Source: Misgurnus anguillicaudatus
Lineage: Eukaryota; Chordata; Actinopteri; Cypriniformes; Cobitidae
Assembly: GCF_027580225.2 (NCBI RefSeq)
Contig: NC_073354.2
Coordinates: 22,527,001-22,591,000, forward strand
DNA: 64,000 nucleotides
Direction: 5' to 3'
The notes beneath the pieces were generated by a model. The model saw only the letters and a list, made by a program, of their open reading frames with translations, was not told where the DNA came from and ran no database searches. This document shows, one piece after another, positions 32,301-44,300 of this stretch. The translations under genes were made by a program, and so were the position numbers. Numbering within the stretch: the stretch's first letter is position 1; every line of letters starts with the position of its first letter.

Positions 32301-35300
32301 TATTCTGCAAACGATTAGTCCTGATTAATCGTTATGCAGCCCTCATACGTTGTTATCAATATGTGTGTTTCCTGGGCATCGAAACCCATTATCTTTTTGT
32401 TGTTAGTGCAACGCTCTACCAATTGAGCAACACAATAATAATAAGACAAAATAAGCACATGAATTTAGTGATGAAATTAAACTCTGCATTGTGTATGGCA
32501 TTTTAGCAATACAGTGTCTATCCCATTATCTGGGCAGCCGGGAGAGGCCATGCAGAGATTGTTAAACTCTTGCTGGACCATGGAGCCAAAGTCAACTGCT
32601 CTGATAAGGTGAGCTAGTATTCTGTGCTTGCAAGAATATTATATGCTAAGTTCATTGTGTTTTGACAGAATAATGTCCGATTTAAAATATTTTTTCACAT
32701 ATTTCACATGACTTTTAATAAAAAGTAGTAGCAGAAGTAAAGACTTGCATATTTAACCATAGTTTGTCAATCTGTACCTTTAGTACGGCACCACCCCACT
32801 GATCTGGGCTGCTAGAAAGGGTCACTACGACTGTGTGATGCACCTGTTGGAGAATGGAGCTGATGTTGACCAGGAGGGGGCGGTATGTGCTCATCATTTA
32901 GCAGCATGGAATCAGAAGCCAGAGGAGACGTATTTTATTGTTTTCTTATGTTATACATTTTTCCCACTCAGAACTCCATGACGGCACTGATCGTGGCTGT
33001 GAGAGGAGGTTATACAGAGGTGGTTAAAGAACTTTTAAAGAGGAACCCCAATGTGAACATGACCGATAAGGATGGCAACACAGCCCTGATGATCGCAGCT
33101 AAAGAGGGCTACACAGAGATTGTGCAGGATTTGCTGGATGCTGGCACATACGTTAACATCCCAGATAGGGTAGGTTGGATAACGTTTCAAAAACAAATGG
33201 CATGCAGCGTAAGGTAGAAAGCAAATGCATTAAAAACCGAACATGCTGACATTTTCAAGATCACTCCACTGTTAGTCAAATATCAGTAGAGTAAATAGTA
33301 GTCTTTATGTGTAAATAGCAGCAGTCAGTGCATAATGCATTAAATAAAGAATACGATAAATTATCAGTGCATGTCTCACAGTGCCAACAATTTCTGAAAT
33401 GGTTGCACCAACATTTCATTTTACATAAAATTAATTCCAGTCTTCATTCCTATTGGTAGTGCCTTTGGTTTGCTGTATGTCTAAATGGCCATGTGTGTGT
33501 ATGTGTGTGCGTGTTTTATACCTTTAGAGTGGTGACACAGTGCTTATTGGAGCTGTGAGAGGAGGACATGTTGAGATCGTAAGAGCCCTGCTGCATAAAT
33601 ACGCAGACATTGATATCAGAGGACAGGTAATATGTCATATACATGATGTTATATATTTAAAAATATATTAAATGTCTTCGACGTTTGTGCTCAAATAATG
33701 TTTGTTTATTACAGGAAAGTAAGACTGCACTTTACTGGGCTGTAGAAAAAGGCAATGCCACCATGGTTCGAGACATATTGCAGTGTAACCCAGACACAGA
33801 GACCACCACTAAGGTAAGGAACAGCAAAACTTAAAGGGACATTCCACTCTTTTGGAAAAATTCGGCTGATCCCCGGGTCTGGCGCTAGCACTTTTAGCAT
33901 AGCTTAGCACAATCCATTGAATCTGATTAGACCGTTAGCATCGCGCTAAAAAATAACCAAAGAGTTTCAATATGTCTCCTATTTAAAACTTGACTTCTGT
34001 AACTGTCTTAGTACACGATGTAACTACAGAAGAGTCAAGTTTTAAATAAGAAAAATATCAAAACTCTTTGGTTATTTTTTAGCGCGAAGCTAATGGTCTA
34101 ATCAGATTCAATGGATTGTGCTAAGCTATGCTAAAAGTGCTAGCACCAGACGGTAAGAGTCAAATGTTTAACTCTAGGGGAGTTGGAAAATGAGCATATT
34201 TAAAAAAAAAGTGTAATGTCCCTTTAAAGGGACAGTTTACTTAAATATACAAATTTTTACTCACCGTATGCTGTTTCTAACCTGAACGACTATAAGGAAC
34301 ACAACAGGATATGGCAGGATGTTAACAGTACATGCATTTTCGATATACAATGAGTTCCTTTTATTATAATGAGCCATTCTTAAATCTGCCTTGGTCTATT
34401 TGTAGGATTCGGAGACTCCGCTAATCAAAGCCACCAAAATGAGGAGTATAGAAATAGTGGAGCTACTGCTGGACAAAGGGGCAAAAGTTTCAGCAGTAGA
34501 CAAGGTAAGTCATTTAATAATGTCATGGCGTAAGGTATAACATGATGAGATCTGCACATTAAATCTGGGACCTCTATCTGCTTCCAGAAAGGGGACACAC
34601 CTCTTCACATCGCCATACGTGGACGAAGCCGCAGACTGGCTGAGCTCCTCCTCCGTAACCCTAAAGACGGCCGCCTGCTCTACCGACCCAACAAGGCTGG
34701 AGAGACTCCCTACAACATCGACTGTAGCCACCAAAAGAGCATCCTCACCCAAATTTTTGGAGCCCGTAAGTCATTGTTCCCTTTGCAATTCAGAACCTCA
34801 ACAAGTAAGCATGTATTAGAATTGCTGTTGTTGCAGGTAAGGACACCACACTTTGCGTTCTCAATATGTGACTCTTCTCTGTTGTCCCCATTAGGACATC
34901 TGTCCCCCACAGAGTCAGATGGGGACATGCTGGGCTATGACCTGTACAGCAGCGCTCTGGCAGACATTCTGAGCGAGCCCACCATGCAGCCGCCCATCTG
35001 CGTGGGTCTGTACGCCCAGTGGGGCAGCGGCAAGTCCTTCCTGCTCAAGAAACTAGAAGATGAGCGTTATTTAGAGTGACCTCGAAAGGATATTTTAAAA
35101 CACAGTTCACTCATGTTCACAGCTTTTTTAGCTATTTCGGAGCGTGACATGTTTAATACGGCTCAATTCGTCGCATCTGGTGTGTATTCATTGGTGGACG
35201 AATCTTCATATTTCTTTCTTAGATGAGATGAAGACATTTGCAGGGCAGCAGGTGGAGCCTCTGTTCCAGTTTTCCTGGTTGGTAGTTTTGTTATCGCTCA

Positions 35301-38300
35301 TGCTGTGCGGCTCTGTAGCTCTGGTGCTCGGCTTCACTGTGGATTCAAAGCTGGCTATTGCCATCTCTCTCACCCTCCTAGCGCTCCTTTATGTGTTTTT
35401 CGGTAAGAAACTGACCAATTATTCAGTGCTCCATCATCACATATCTAGACAAAATCAGTTGTGTGTTTGTATATACTGTAGCTTTAAAACATTTCACTTT
35501 CACAGTGGTTGTGTACTTCGGGAGCAGGCGTGAGGGTGAGAGCTGGAACTGGGCGTGGGTCATTAGCACCCACCTTGCCCGACACATTGGATATCTGGAG
35601 CTTCTGCTTAAACTCATGTTTGTCAACCCACCAGAACTGCCCGAACAGACCACCCGGGCTCTGCCTGTCAGGTTTCTGTTCACTTTTTGATTTTTTTTTT
35701 TAGTTTTAATGTGACTGATTTGGTTTTACTTTAATCTTACATGTTATTTTTTCAGGTTTCTGTTCACAGACTACAACAGGTTATCCAGTGTGGGTGGTGA
35801 GACATCCATGGCTGAAATGATCGCTACTCTCTCAGATGCCTGCGAAAGAGAGTTTGGCTTCTTGGCCACCAGACTTTTCAGAGTGTTCAAAACCGAGGAC
35901 ACTCAAGGTAAAATGATCTTCCTGTTTAAGTGGGCGGTTTCATTTAATATAGAAAATGAGTAAAAAATCTGACTACAGGAGGAAGAATTGAGCTTACTAA
36001 AAACTGGTATTTACATCCCTTAACGCTTTGACCCTCTAATCCCCCAGGAAAAAATAAGTGGAAGAAGACATGTTGCATCCCATCTTTTGTCATCTTCCTC
36101 TTCATTCTGGGCTGCTTGATTATTGGCATGGCCCTGCTTGCATTCTTCAAAGTGGATGCGCAAAATCAGACTGTAAACGCAGTGCTAGTTTCCATGGCGA
36201 GTGTTGTTGGGTTGGCGCTGTTGGTGAACTGCCGCACCTGGTGGCAGGTGACAGATTCTGTGCTTAACTCTCAGAGGAAGAGGCTGCACAGTGCTGCCAA
36301 CAAGATGAACAAGCTGAAGAGCGAGGGCTTTATGAAGGTTAGTTTTATACTTGTTTACTGTTTTAGGGAGAGATCGACCGATATATCTGTTTTCTACGGA
36401 AGCCGAGAGAGGCCATGCACTATTATTATTTTTGCTTGCTTGTTTTATCGTGATCACAACTTAATTTCTCCTTATCTCGAGATAACAAAAGTTGTTTTCT
36501 CGTGATCTCGACTAGGGGTGTCAAATTATGCATTTTCACATATTTGATGATCATTTAAATTAACGATCAATCAATCGAATAATCGTTAACAGTAATAGTG
36601 CAATAAGCCATTACAGCAGTGACATATAGCCAATGACATAAAAGTGTGCATAAAAACGCCAGCTTCCTCACGCGAATTAAAAGATTTTATTTTGTCTAAA
36701 TAATATGCTAGTGGGATTGTAAAATGAGTCAATGTAGTTGGTGTTTTGATAAAAATCATAAATTTAATCTCGTAACGAAATATAATAGACACAGTAAACT
36801 CCGCCTCATAACGGGCACTCCGCACAGTCGCATGCATCCATGACAAAATAAAAGTTTCATTATCATCAAGTGTTATTTTTCTAGATGTTCACCTCGCTTT
36901 CTGAGTCGTCAATACACAGCTTGTTGTAATTATATCCAAGAAGCACACGAAAGGGCACTTTTCCCGTCGTTACCTCAGCTTTAGACCTGCGGCGTACTTT
37001 CAGCAAATATGCTTATGTTATGAAGACTTCAACCTTCCATTAGAAAACCCGCAACAGTGTTTAGCGTGTAGCGCAGTCATGATGATGATCAATGATATAT
37101 GTTGCGGGAGTTCAGAGTGTAACGACAGTCAGTTACAGTTTACATTTAACAGTTTCTTGCCAGAATTTAAGTTTTTCATTTTAATCTGTTTATTAAAAAC
37201 GGCTTCTGGACGCCTTCCCTGTGTAAAGCAGCATCAGCTGCGCTGCTATGCTAATCTTGCAGGCTTCCCTGAAGAGGGTCTTTGCTTTCAGTATCCTAAC
37301 TGTGTTTAGATTTTCGGCATCGGACCCTCTCAGATCCTCCGCGGATGCAATTTTGTTACGTTAGCAGCCACCCTCGTCTCGAATGAGGACAAAAAGCCCA
37401 AGTGTGTGTTTGGCATCAAGCATCATTGTGATCATGGCAAGTTTAACTTCTTCGCGCTTGGTTAGTTTTTTCACCAGCTGTGTATGTGCTTTGCGCAGGC
37501 GCCGGACACACGTGCTTGCTTTTTCGACAATCGTTAAGTTTTATCGATTTAATTCTTATCGACAATTAATCGAAGATCGATTAATTGTTAACATCCCTAA
37601 TCTCAACATAACAAAAGTCGTATTCTTGAGATGTGATTAAAGCTTACGTGTACTCGATAGAAGTGTTGTTTTGTTTTTAAACAGCAAAAGCATATTTTGC
37701 TAAATTAGCATGGATAAACAAATTAGATTTTACTTGGATCAGAGATTCGCTCAAGCTGAAATAGATTTGTCAATACTTACAATTTTACAGTGGTGAATTT
37801 AGGGACCGTCTTTAAGTTACTCAATAATACACACGTTTCTACTTTTAACAGCATTTAAATGGAATGACTGAAAGTCAACAAACAGTCACTTAATTAAAGA
37901 AATTAAGTCGTGATCAACCCTCAAGGAAAAATAATAATAGTGCATGTCCTCTCTCGACTTCCGTAGTTTTCCGATATTTTCCCAGATATTTGAAAGGGAC
38001 ACTTTTTTTTTCCCCTAGAGTTAAACAATTGAGTTTAAACTTTTTGGATCTGCGAGTCTGGCGATATCACTTTTAGCATAGCTTAGCATAATTCATTGAC
38101 TCTTGATTAGACCATTAGCATCACGCTCAAAGATAACCAAGAGACTCTTTTGTATTTACATCGTGTACTAAGACTGACGTAAAATTAAAAGTTGCGATGT
38201 TTTAGGCCGATATGGCTAGGAACTATACTCTCATTCTGGTGTAATAATCAAGCACATTGCTGCTGTACCATGACTTTAGGAGGCGCAATGAAATAGTCCC

Positions 38301-41300
38301 CAGCTATTGAAAGTCGCATAATATAATTGTGCCTGCTGCACCCATGGTGGGAAAATGCTTAAAGAGAAACTCCGACACTTATCAAATAAACAAATGTGTG
38401 ATATTGATCATGTTAACTAAGTTGCACAGAAGGTCAAGTATCATTACATCCGTTAAAACTCTAAAGATGGAGTGTCCTTGAATTATTCTGGTCCAGAAAA
38501 AACTTCACTAGAGGTCTAGATTCATAGCTATTCATAAATAAATAGTGCAAGCTATTCATATAATCGCCTAAAATGTTTTCTCCTTAGGTCTTGAAGAATG
38601 AAGTGGAGCTCATGGCTAAGATGGCCAAGACTATAGATGGATTTACCCAGAATCAGACACGTCTAGTCGTCATTATCGATGGTCTGGACTCCTGTGAACA
38701 GGACAAAGTGTTACAGATGTTAGACACTGTGAGTATTGATTGACACATAATATTTTACTTAGTGTGTACACCTGTGTGTCTCCTTAAGCATCAACTTTAA
38801 ACTGTCATGCTGTGGTCACAAATTTGTGTTATAAGCAGTAATTCCTTTGGTTAGGTTATTTCGAGGAAATGGTCTTCTAGAGCCAGAATGCAATAAGTCT
38901 AATAAAGAAATTTTATTGCTTAATGAATAGACTTGTTGTTTTCCCACCAACTGGAGCGGTGGTATCAATGAGTTATACATTTATTTTATGTGAATATACA
39001 CTTAAAAAATCCTAGGCTTTCTTCTGATGTACTGATTATAAAATTACTAAATTACTAAAATTATTGCCTAAGTACATTCTTATAAATCCTGTAATTTGTA
39101 TTAGGGATGGGACGATTACCGGTTTCACGATTAACCATGATAAAATGTCCTGACGGTTAGTATTATCGTTTAAAATGTAATTATCATTATAACCGTGTTT
39201 GATTACCGTGATTTTGAAAACTCGCGGTAAACCTGTCCATCCAGAATCAGCTTGACGCAGGCGCGCGCATGCAACATTGGGTTTTGCACGAGAAGGCGTG
39301 GCGGAAGACAGTAACATGTGCAGTGTGTTTTAATGCGTTGCTTATGTGTGCATTTGATGTTCTTATTTAAGGTACTGTTCATTAAAACGGGTTCATACAT
39401 CTCAGGGCTCCATGTTAATGTTCATTTAATGCAGGGGTGTCCAAGACGACCAGTCGATCGCAAATGCAATGCCGGTAGATTGCACATAAGTTAATAACTG
39501 TGTATGCTGCTCCACGTCTCCACGAGCTTCGGAAAACAAAGCGCCTAATTGGCATTATGATCTTAGAAACAAGTCTTTTTGAGTTGCTGCGCATTTTTTC
39601 TCAAGTGTGTTTTTATAAATCTTATGCCTGCCTGCTGCAGCTGAGTCGTCTGACTTCCGAAATTTGGATACACATTCTTGCGGGAGTTAATCCACACGCA
39701 CGGTGTATGTGCGCGCGATCGATCGACCGAACGAGAGAGAGAGAGAAAGAGATGCGTCTGATAATGTTGTCATTTTCTAGTTTATTTCATCAAAACCGCA
39801 TCTCCGCTATTCCGCTATAAGTAGGTATGTTGCTAACTCCGCTGTCGCGGCTGACTTTTTGGTTCCGCTCAAACGAAACTCAAGATTTCCTCAGGCTGCG
39901 CGTGGTGTTATGGAAAATAATGCTTCTCTTGGTTTGTTGATGGCGAAATTTCTGAGTTTTTTAACTCCTCAAAAAGAATGGAGTAATGGTGACAGCCCTA
40001 AATTCAACGTAGAGATACTCCTCCTTACACACATTTAAAGTGTTATTATAAAATTTTGTTAAAAAATGTTTTTTAGCAGGTAGGTCTTGTAGGCTTCATC
40101 ATTTTTAAAGTAGATTGCCACACAAAAAAGGCTGGACACCCCTGATTTAATGTTTATGCTTTAAAAAAAAGTGCATATAGCTGCTAATTGTATTGGTTGT
40201 TTGCTGATTTTCAAAAATAAAATGTTAAAATGTTTTCAGTGTGTGTATCAGTTCTTTTTGAACATTTCCATCTCAATTTAAGAAAACCATGATAATATTG
40301 ATAACCGTGATAACTTTGGTCACTATAATCATGATATGAAAATTTCTAACCGTCCCATCCCTAATATAAAACCCTTGGTATTTTTTAGAAAAGTAAATGG
40401 CCACTGTTGTAATTGCCTTTTCAATCAGGTGAGGGTGCTGTTCTCCAAAGGTCCTTTCATCTCCATCTTTGCCAGTGACCCTCACATCATCATTAAAGCC
40501 ATAAATCAGAACCTCAACAGTGTTCTGCGTGACTCCAACATCAACGGTCACGACTACATGCGCAACATCGTCCACCTGCCTGTGTTTCTCAACAGCCGCG
40601 GCCTCAGCAGCGCAAAGAAGATGTGTGCGCTAGCTCCTGCTAATGGAGAAACCGTCAACTCTGAGGGTTTGTGTAAAATTTACTGTTTTGCAATATGGTC
40701 TAAACCTAATTTTATTTGTGACATCACGTTTTTGGATGACGGTATAGTTAAAAGTTCACATTGAGAATGGGACTAATGACAAAATACGGTGTGACTGCAA
40801 CTGCAGCTGATTTAGATAAATACATAGGTAAGAAATTTAATTTATCAAGAATAACAAATGTCTTATTGTTTTTAATTTTTCTATAGGCGGCTGGCATGAA
40901 GAGTTGGACAGAAAATTATCTCAGAACAGCTTGGGCGAACAGACTAAGTTTGGCAGCAAGACCACTCTAAATCGTAGGGTAAGCTGACCAAAAATATTGC
41001 TTTAATTCAGTCAAGCTGTTGAAACCAAATGCTAAGTCTGCTGAAGGGCAATTCAAACAATTGAGCATTGCATATGTGTTATAATTACATATATGAAAAT
41101 GATTTTGCAATTTGAACTTTTTGAAATGTATGTGTTGATTCAATCTATAGTTTGGGGATCTGCACCACATCTTGGTTTTCTCTTTTTTTGTTATAATCCA
41201 ATATAATAGTAATGCAAGCACACGTGATGTAGTAATATCACATCACAGCATTTCTCTAGTAATATTTTTCTTCATTTAATGCCATTGATTTACTAAATAA

Positions 41301-44300
41301 TAAATTCAATTTAAGTCTAACCTCGCTCATCCCTTTTCAGGATACTTACCGTCGCAGACAGATGCAGAGATCGGTCACACGTCAAATGTCATTCGACCTT
41401 ACAAAACTGCTCGTGACTGAGGACTGGTTCAGTGACATCAGCCCCCAGACACTGAGACGACTGCTTAACATTGTGTCTGTCACAGGTCAGCATTAAAGCT
41501 TTAAGGATTCCCAAAATAAACCCATCATTAAAATAAATTGTGGACTTAAAGTCATTCACTGATATAACATTGGGCCCCCTTGTTTAGGCCGTTTGTTGAG
41601 GGCCAATCAGATAAGTTTTAACTGGGATCGACTCGCATCCTGGATCAACCTGACTGAGCAGTGGCCGTATCGCACATCCTGGCTCATGCTGTACCTAGAG
41701 GAGACGGATGGCATCCCAGATCAGACCACTTTAAAGACCATCTATGAAAGGTATGGCCTTTATCAACACATGATGCTGTTTATTACTAAATCCATTATGT
41801 CTTTTAAAGCATAAGCACATATAAAATACAGTTCAGTTACACATAGCTGGCCTGTATGTCTTCAAAAAAATCAGCTGAATGGTACACACTGGTAAACCTG
41901 ATATCAAGTAGCTAGATCATTTTGAATTTCTTAACAAAACTTCTAATAAACTTGTGCATGTGTTGTAATCTTATGTAATCACTTTTTTGGTCCTGTATGA
42001 TTGTTACATTTCTTTGTGTGTAGTTTGCTAGATAGCGCATTAGGGTTGTAATGAAAAATGTGTCCTTTGGGAGACTTCCTGGAAAAAAATAATGGGAGGC
42101 CACAGAATTTCAAAGAAAGCCAAAGAAAGCAGGCCCAGATCATTAGATAGGCTTCCCAATGGTGATTAGTCAGATTAAGCTATTCATGCAAACAAGACTT
42201 CATCAGAGCTCAATTTCTATTGTACCGATTCTACACATTCCATCTCATTGTGAGATCCTTGTTGTACCCAATCGTTAAAATGAGATGTATTCCCAGCATG
42301 GGTGTATTCTGACATTTTGAGGGGTTTATAGAAAATTTTTAAAAACCCTGAGCTCTGATTAAGTGGAAACATATGAAGTTTGTGGTTTTATGAAGAGGTT
42401 TGTCCTCCAGAACGTCGGTAACGTTCCCGTATTTTGTTGACACTGGCCGTCTCCGTGTTTCTTCCCCAGTAACACAAAATGAAATTGAGATGCAGTATTA
42501 TGCTGCTCATGCTCATGAGTTATATCAGCATCATTTTCAGTTTAAATAAAACCATCATGTCTTTGTTTCATCTGGCGAAGCTCAATGTAATTTATGCCTG
42601 GATGTATAATAACCAGCCAATCTCACAAAAACCGTATTGTTTAAGTAGAAATATCACGGCTGCCCCACGTGCGACAATAACGTTAACCAATTTAAAAATG
42701 ATATCATGGTTCCCACGGGTCCTTGAAATCCTTGAAAGTTTGTGAATCTGGGGAAAAAAATTTAAGGCCCTGGGAAGTTTTTGAAAATATACATATATAG
42801 ATACAGGTCATTGAAAGATCTTGAATCTATTATATGCAAGAAGTTTTCTGGGGAAAAAATCCATATTATTCCCTGTGTAGTGTAGGATAATATCATACAA
42901 ATTCTAGACTTGTTAAGCTAAACTGTTCGCTTTAAATGTTTATTTTCTGTATGCGAATGTTGATTCATACCAAAATGCTTTTTGCATAGTTGTGATTACA
43001 CATGAAAACGTCTCGGGTTACGTATGTTACTGTTGTTCCCTGAGAAGGGAACGAGACGCTGCGTCTCCCTTGCCATACTTCCTGCGTCCCTGTAATATTT
43101 CAGATAGTGATATACTTCCTGGCTCCCGCATCACCCTGTCTTTGTCGTTAAGCCTCATCATTGGTTGAATTTGATATACACGTTCAGATGTACTTACCCC
43201 TGGAGGCGTCCCCAAAGTGTCACCACAGTGACGCAGCGCAAGTTCCCTCAAAAGGGAACTGTAACAGTGTATCTTAAAGGGTAACACAATGTAACCTTGC
43301 TCTCACTTGAAATGTGTCCCCACATTTAGTCCTTGAATTTGAGGGTATTGGACCTGGAAAGTCTTTAAAAGGTTCTTGAATCTAAGGTGTGGGAACCCTG
43401 TATTATAGAGATTTTTCCTCATGTCCATGTTGTAACTTTCTCCCTAACAGAATCTCCAAGAACATTCCAACCACTAAAGATGTGGAGCCATTGCTGGAGA
43501 TAGATGGAGATGTTCGGAGCTTTGAGGTCTTCCTCTCGTCCCGTACACCGGTGCTAACAGCTCGAGACATTCGCACGTTCCTCCCCTGCACGGTTAATTT
43601 AGATCCTAAACTCCGAGAAATTATTGCAGGTAAAAAAACTATATGTTAGCTACAAATAAACTGAAAGGAAACTTTACGTTTATTTTATGTAGTCTCAGAA
43701 TAATCAAATTTTTTGTTTCAGATGTGCGTGCTGCCCGGGAGCAGGTAAACATGGGAGGTGTCACCTATCCCACACTGCCCTTGCAAGAGGGCCGCCCAAT
43801 ATCAGTCTACAGCCAGCAGTCCTCTGCCTGCTCTCCTACTGCGTCCTACAACGGCCCATATAACCCGCCGGGTGTGACTCCTCAGCCTCACAGCGCCTAT
43901 TTCAGCGGCATGGCTGGGCCACAACACCCGTTCTACAACAGGGTGAGTGACACTTCACCGATAACACACAGCTTTGGATTTCTGATTAGGTTCACTGTAT
44001 CCTGAAAGATTGAAGGAGAATCAGAAAGGATGTTTTAGCTTTAATCCAGTGTTCTATTATTAGGAGCTCGATTTATCATCTCTTCAGGGGACACTGAGGT
44101 GGAACTGGTAAATAGTGTCGGGTGTAAATTGATGGCTCAGCTGGGTTTTAGGCTGAACTTTTTCTTTAGGGAGTTTACCAAGCATGTGCGCTTGTTAATA
44201 GATAAGGGGAAGTCCCCTGATCAAAGACACACCTCAAACATTTTCCACATGCCCACCCAGACTATTATTCATTCATCTCCCTCTGCTCGTGTTCCAGTTA

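Noticed and set aside
32395..32435. tRNA-like GCTCTACCAATTGAGC (- strand)
   Set aside because: Matches part of a SINE head; the full cloverleaf, anticodon arm and terminator are missing.
34774..35079. 101-codon open frame ending DERYLE
   Set aside because: This is the end of one kidins220 intron, coding exon 12 and read-through past its abnormal donor; the real exon is 34895-35059.
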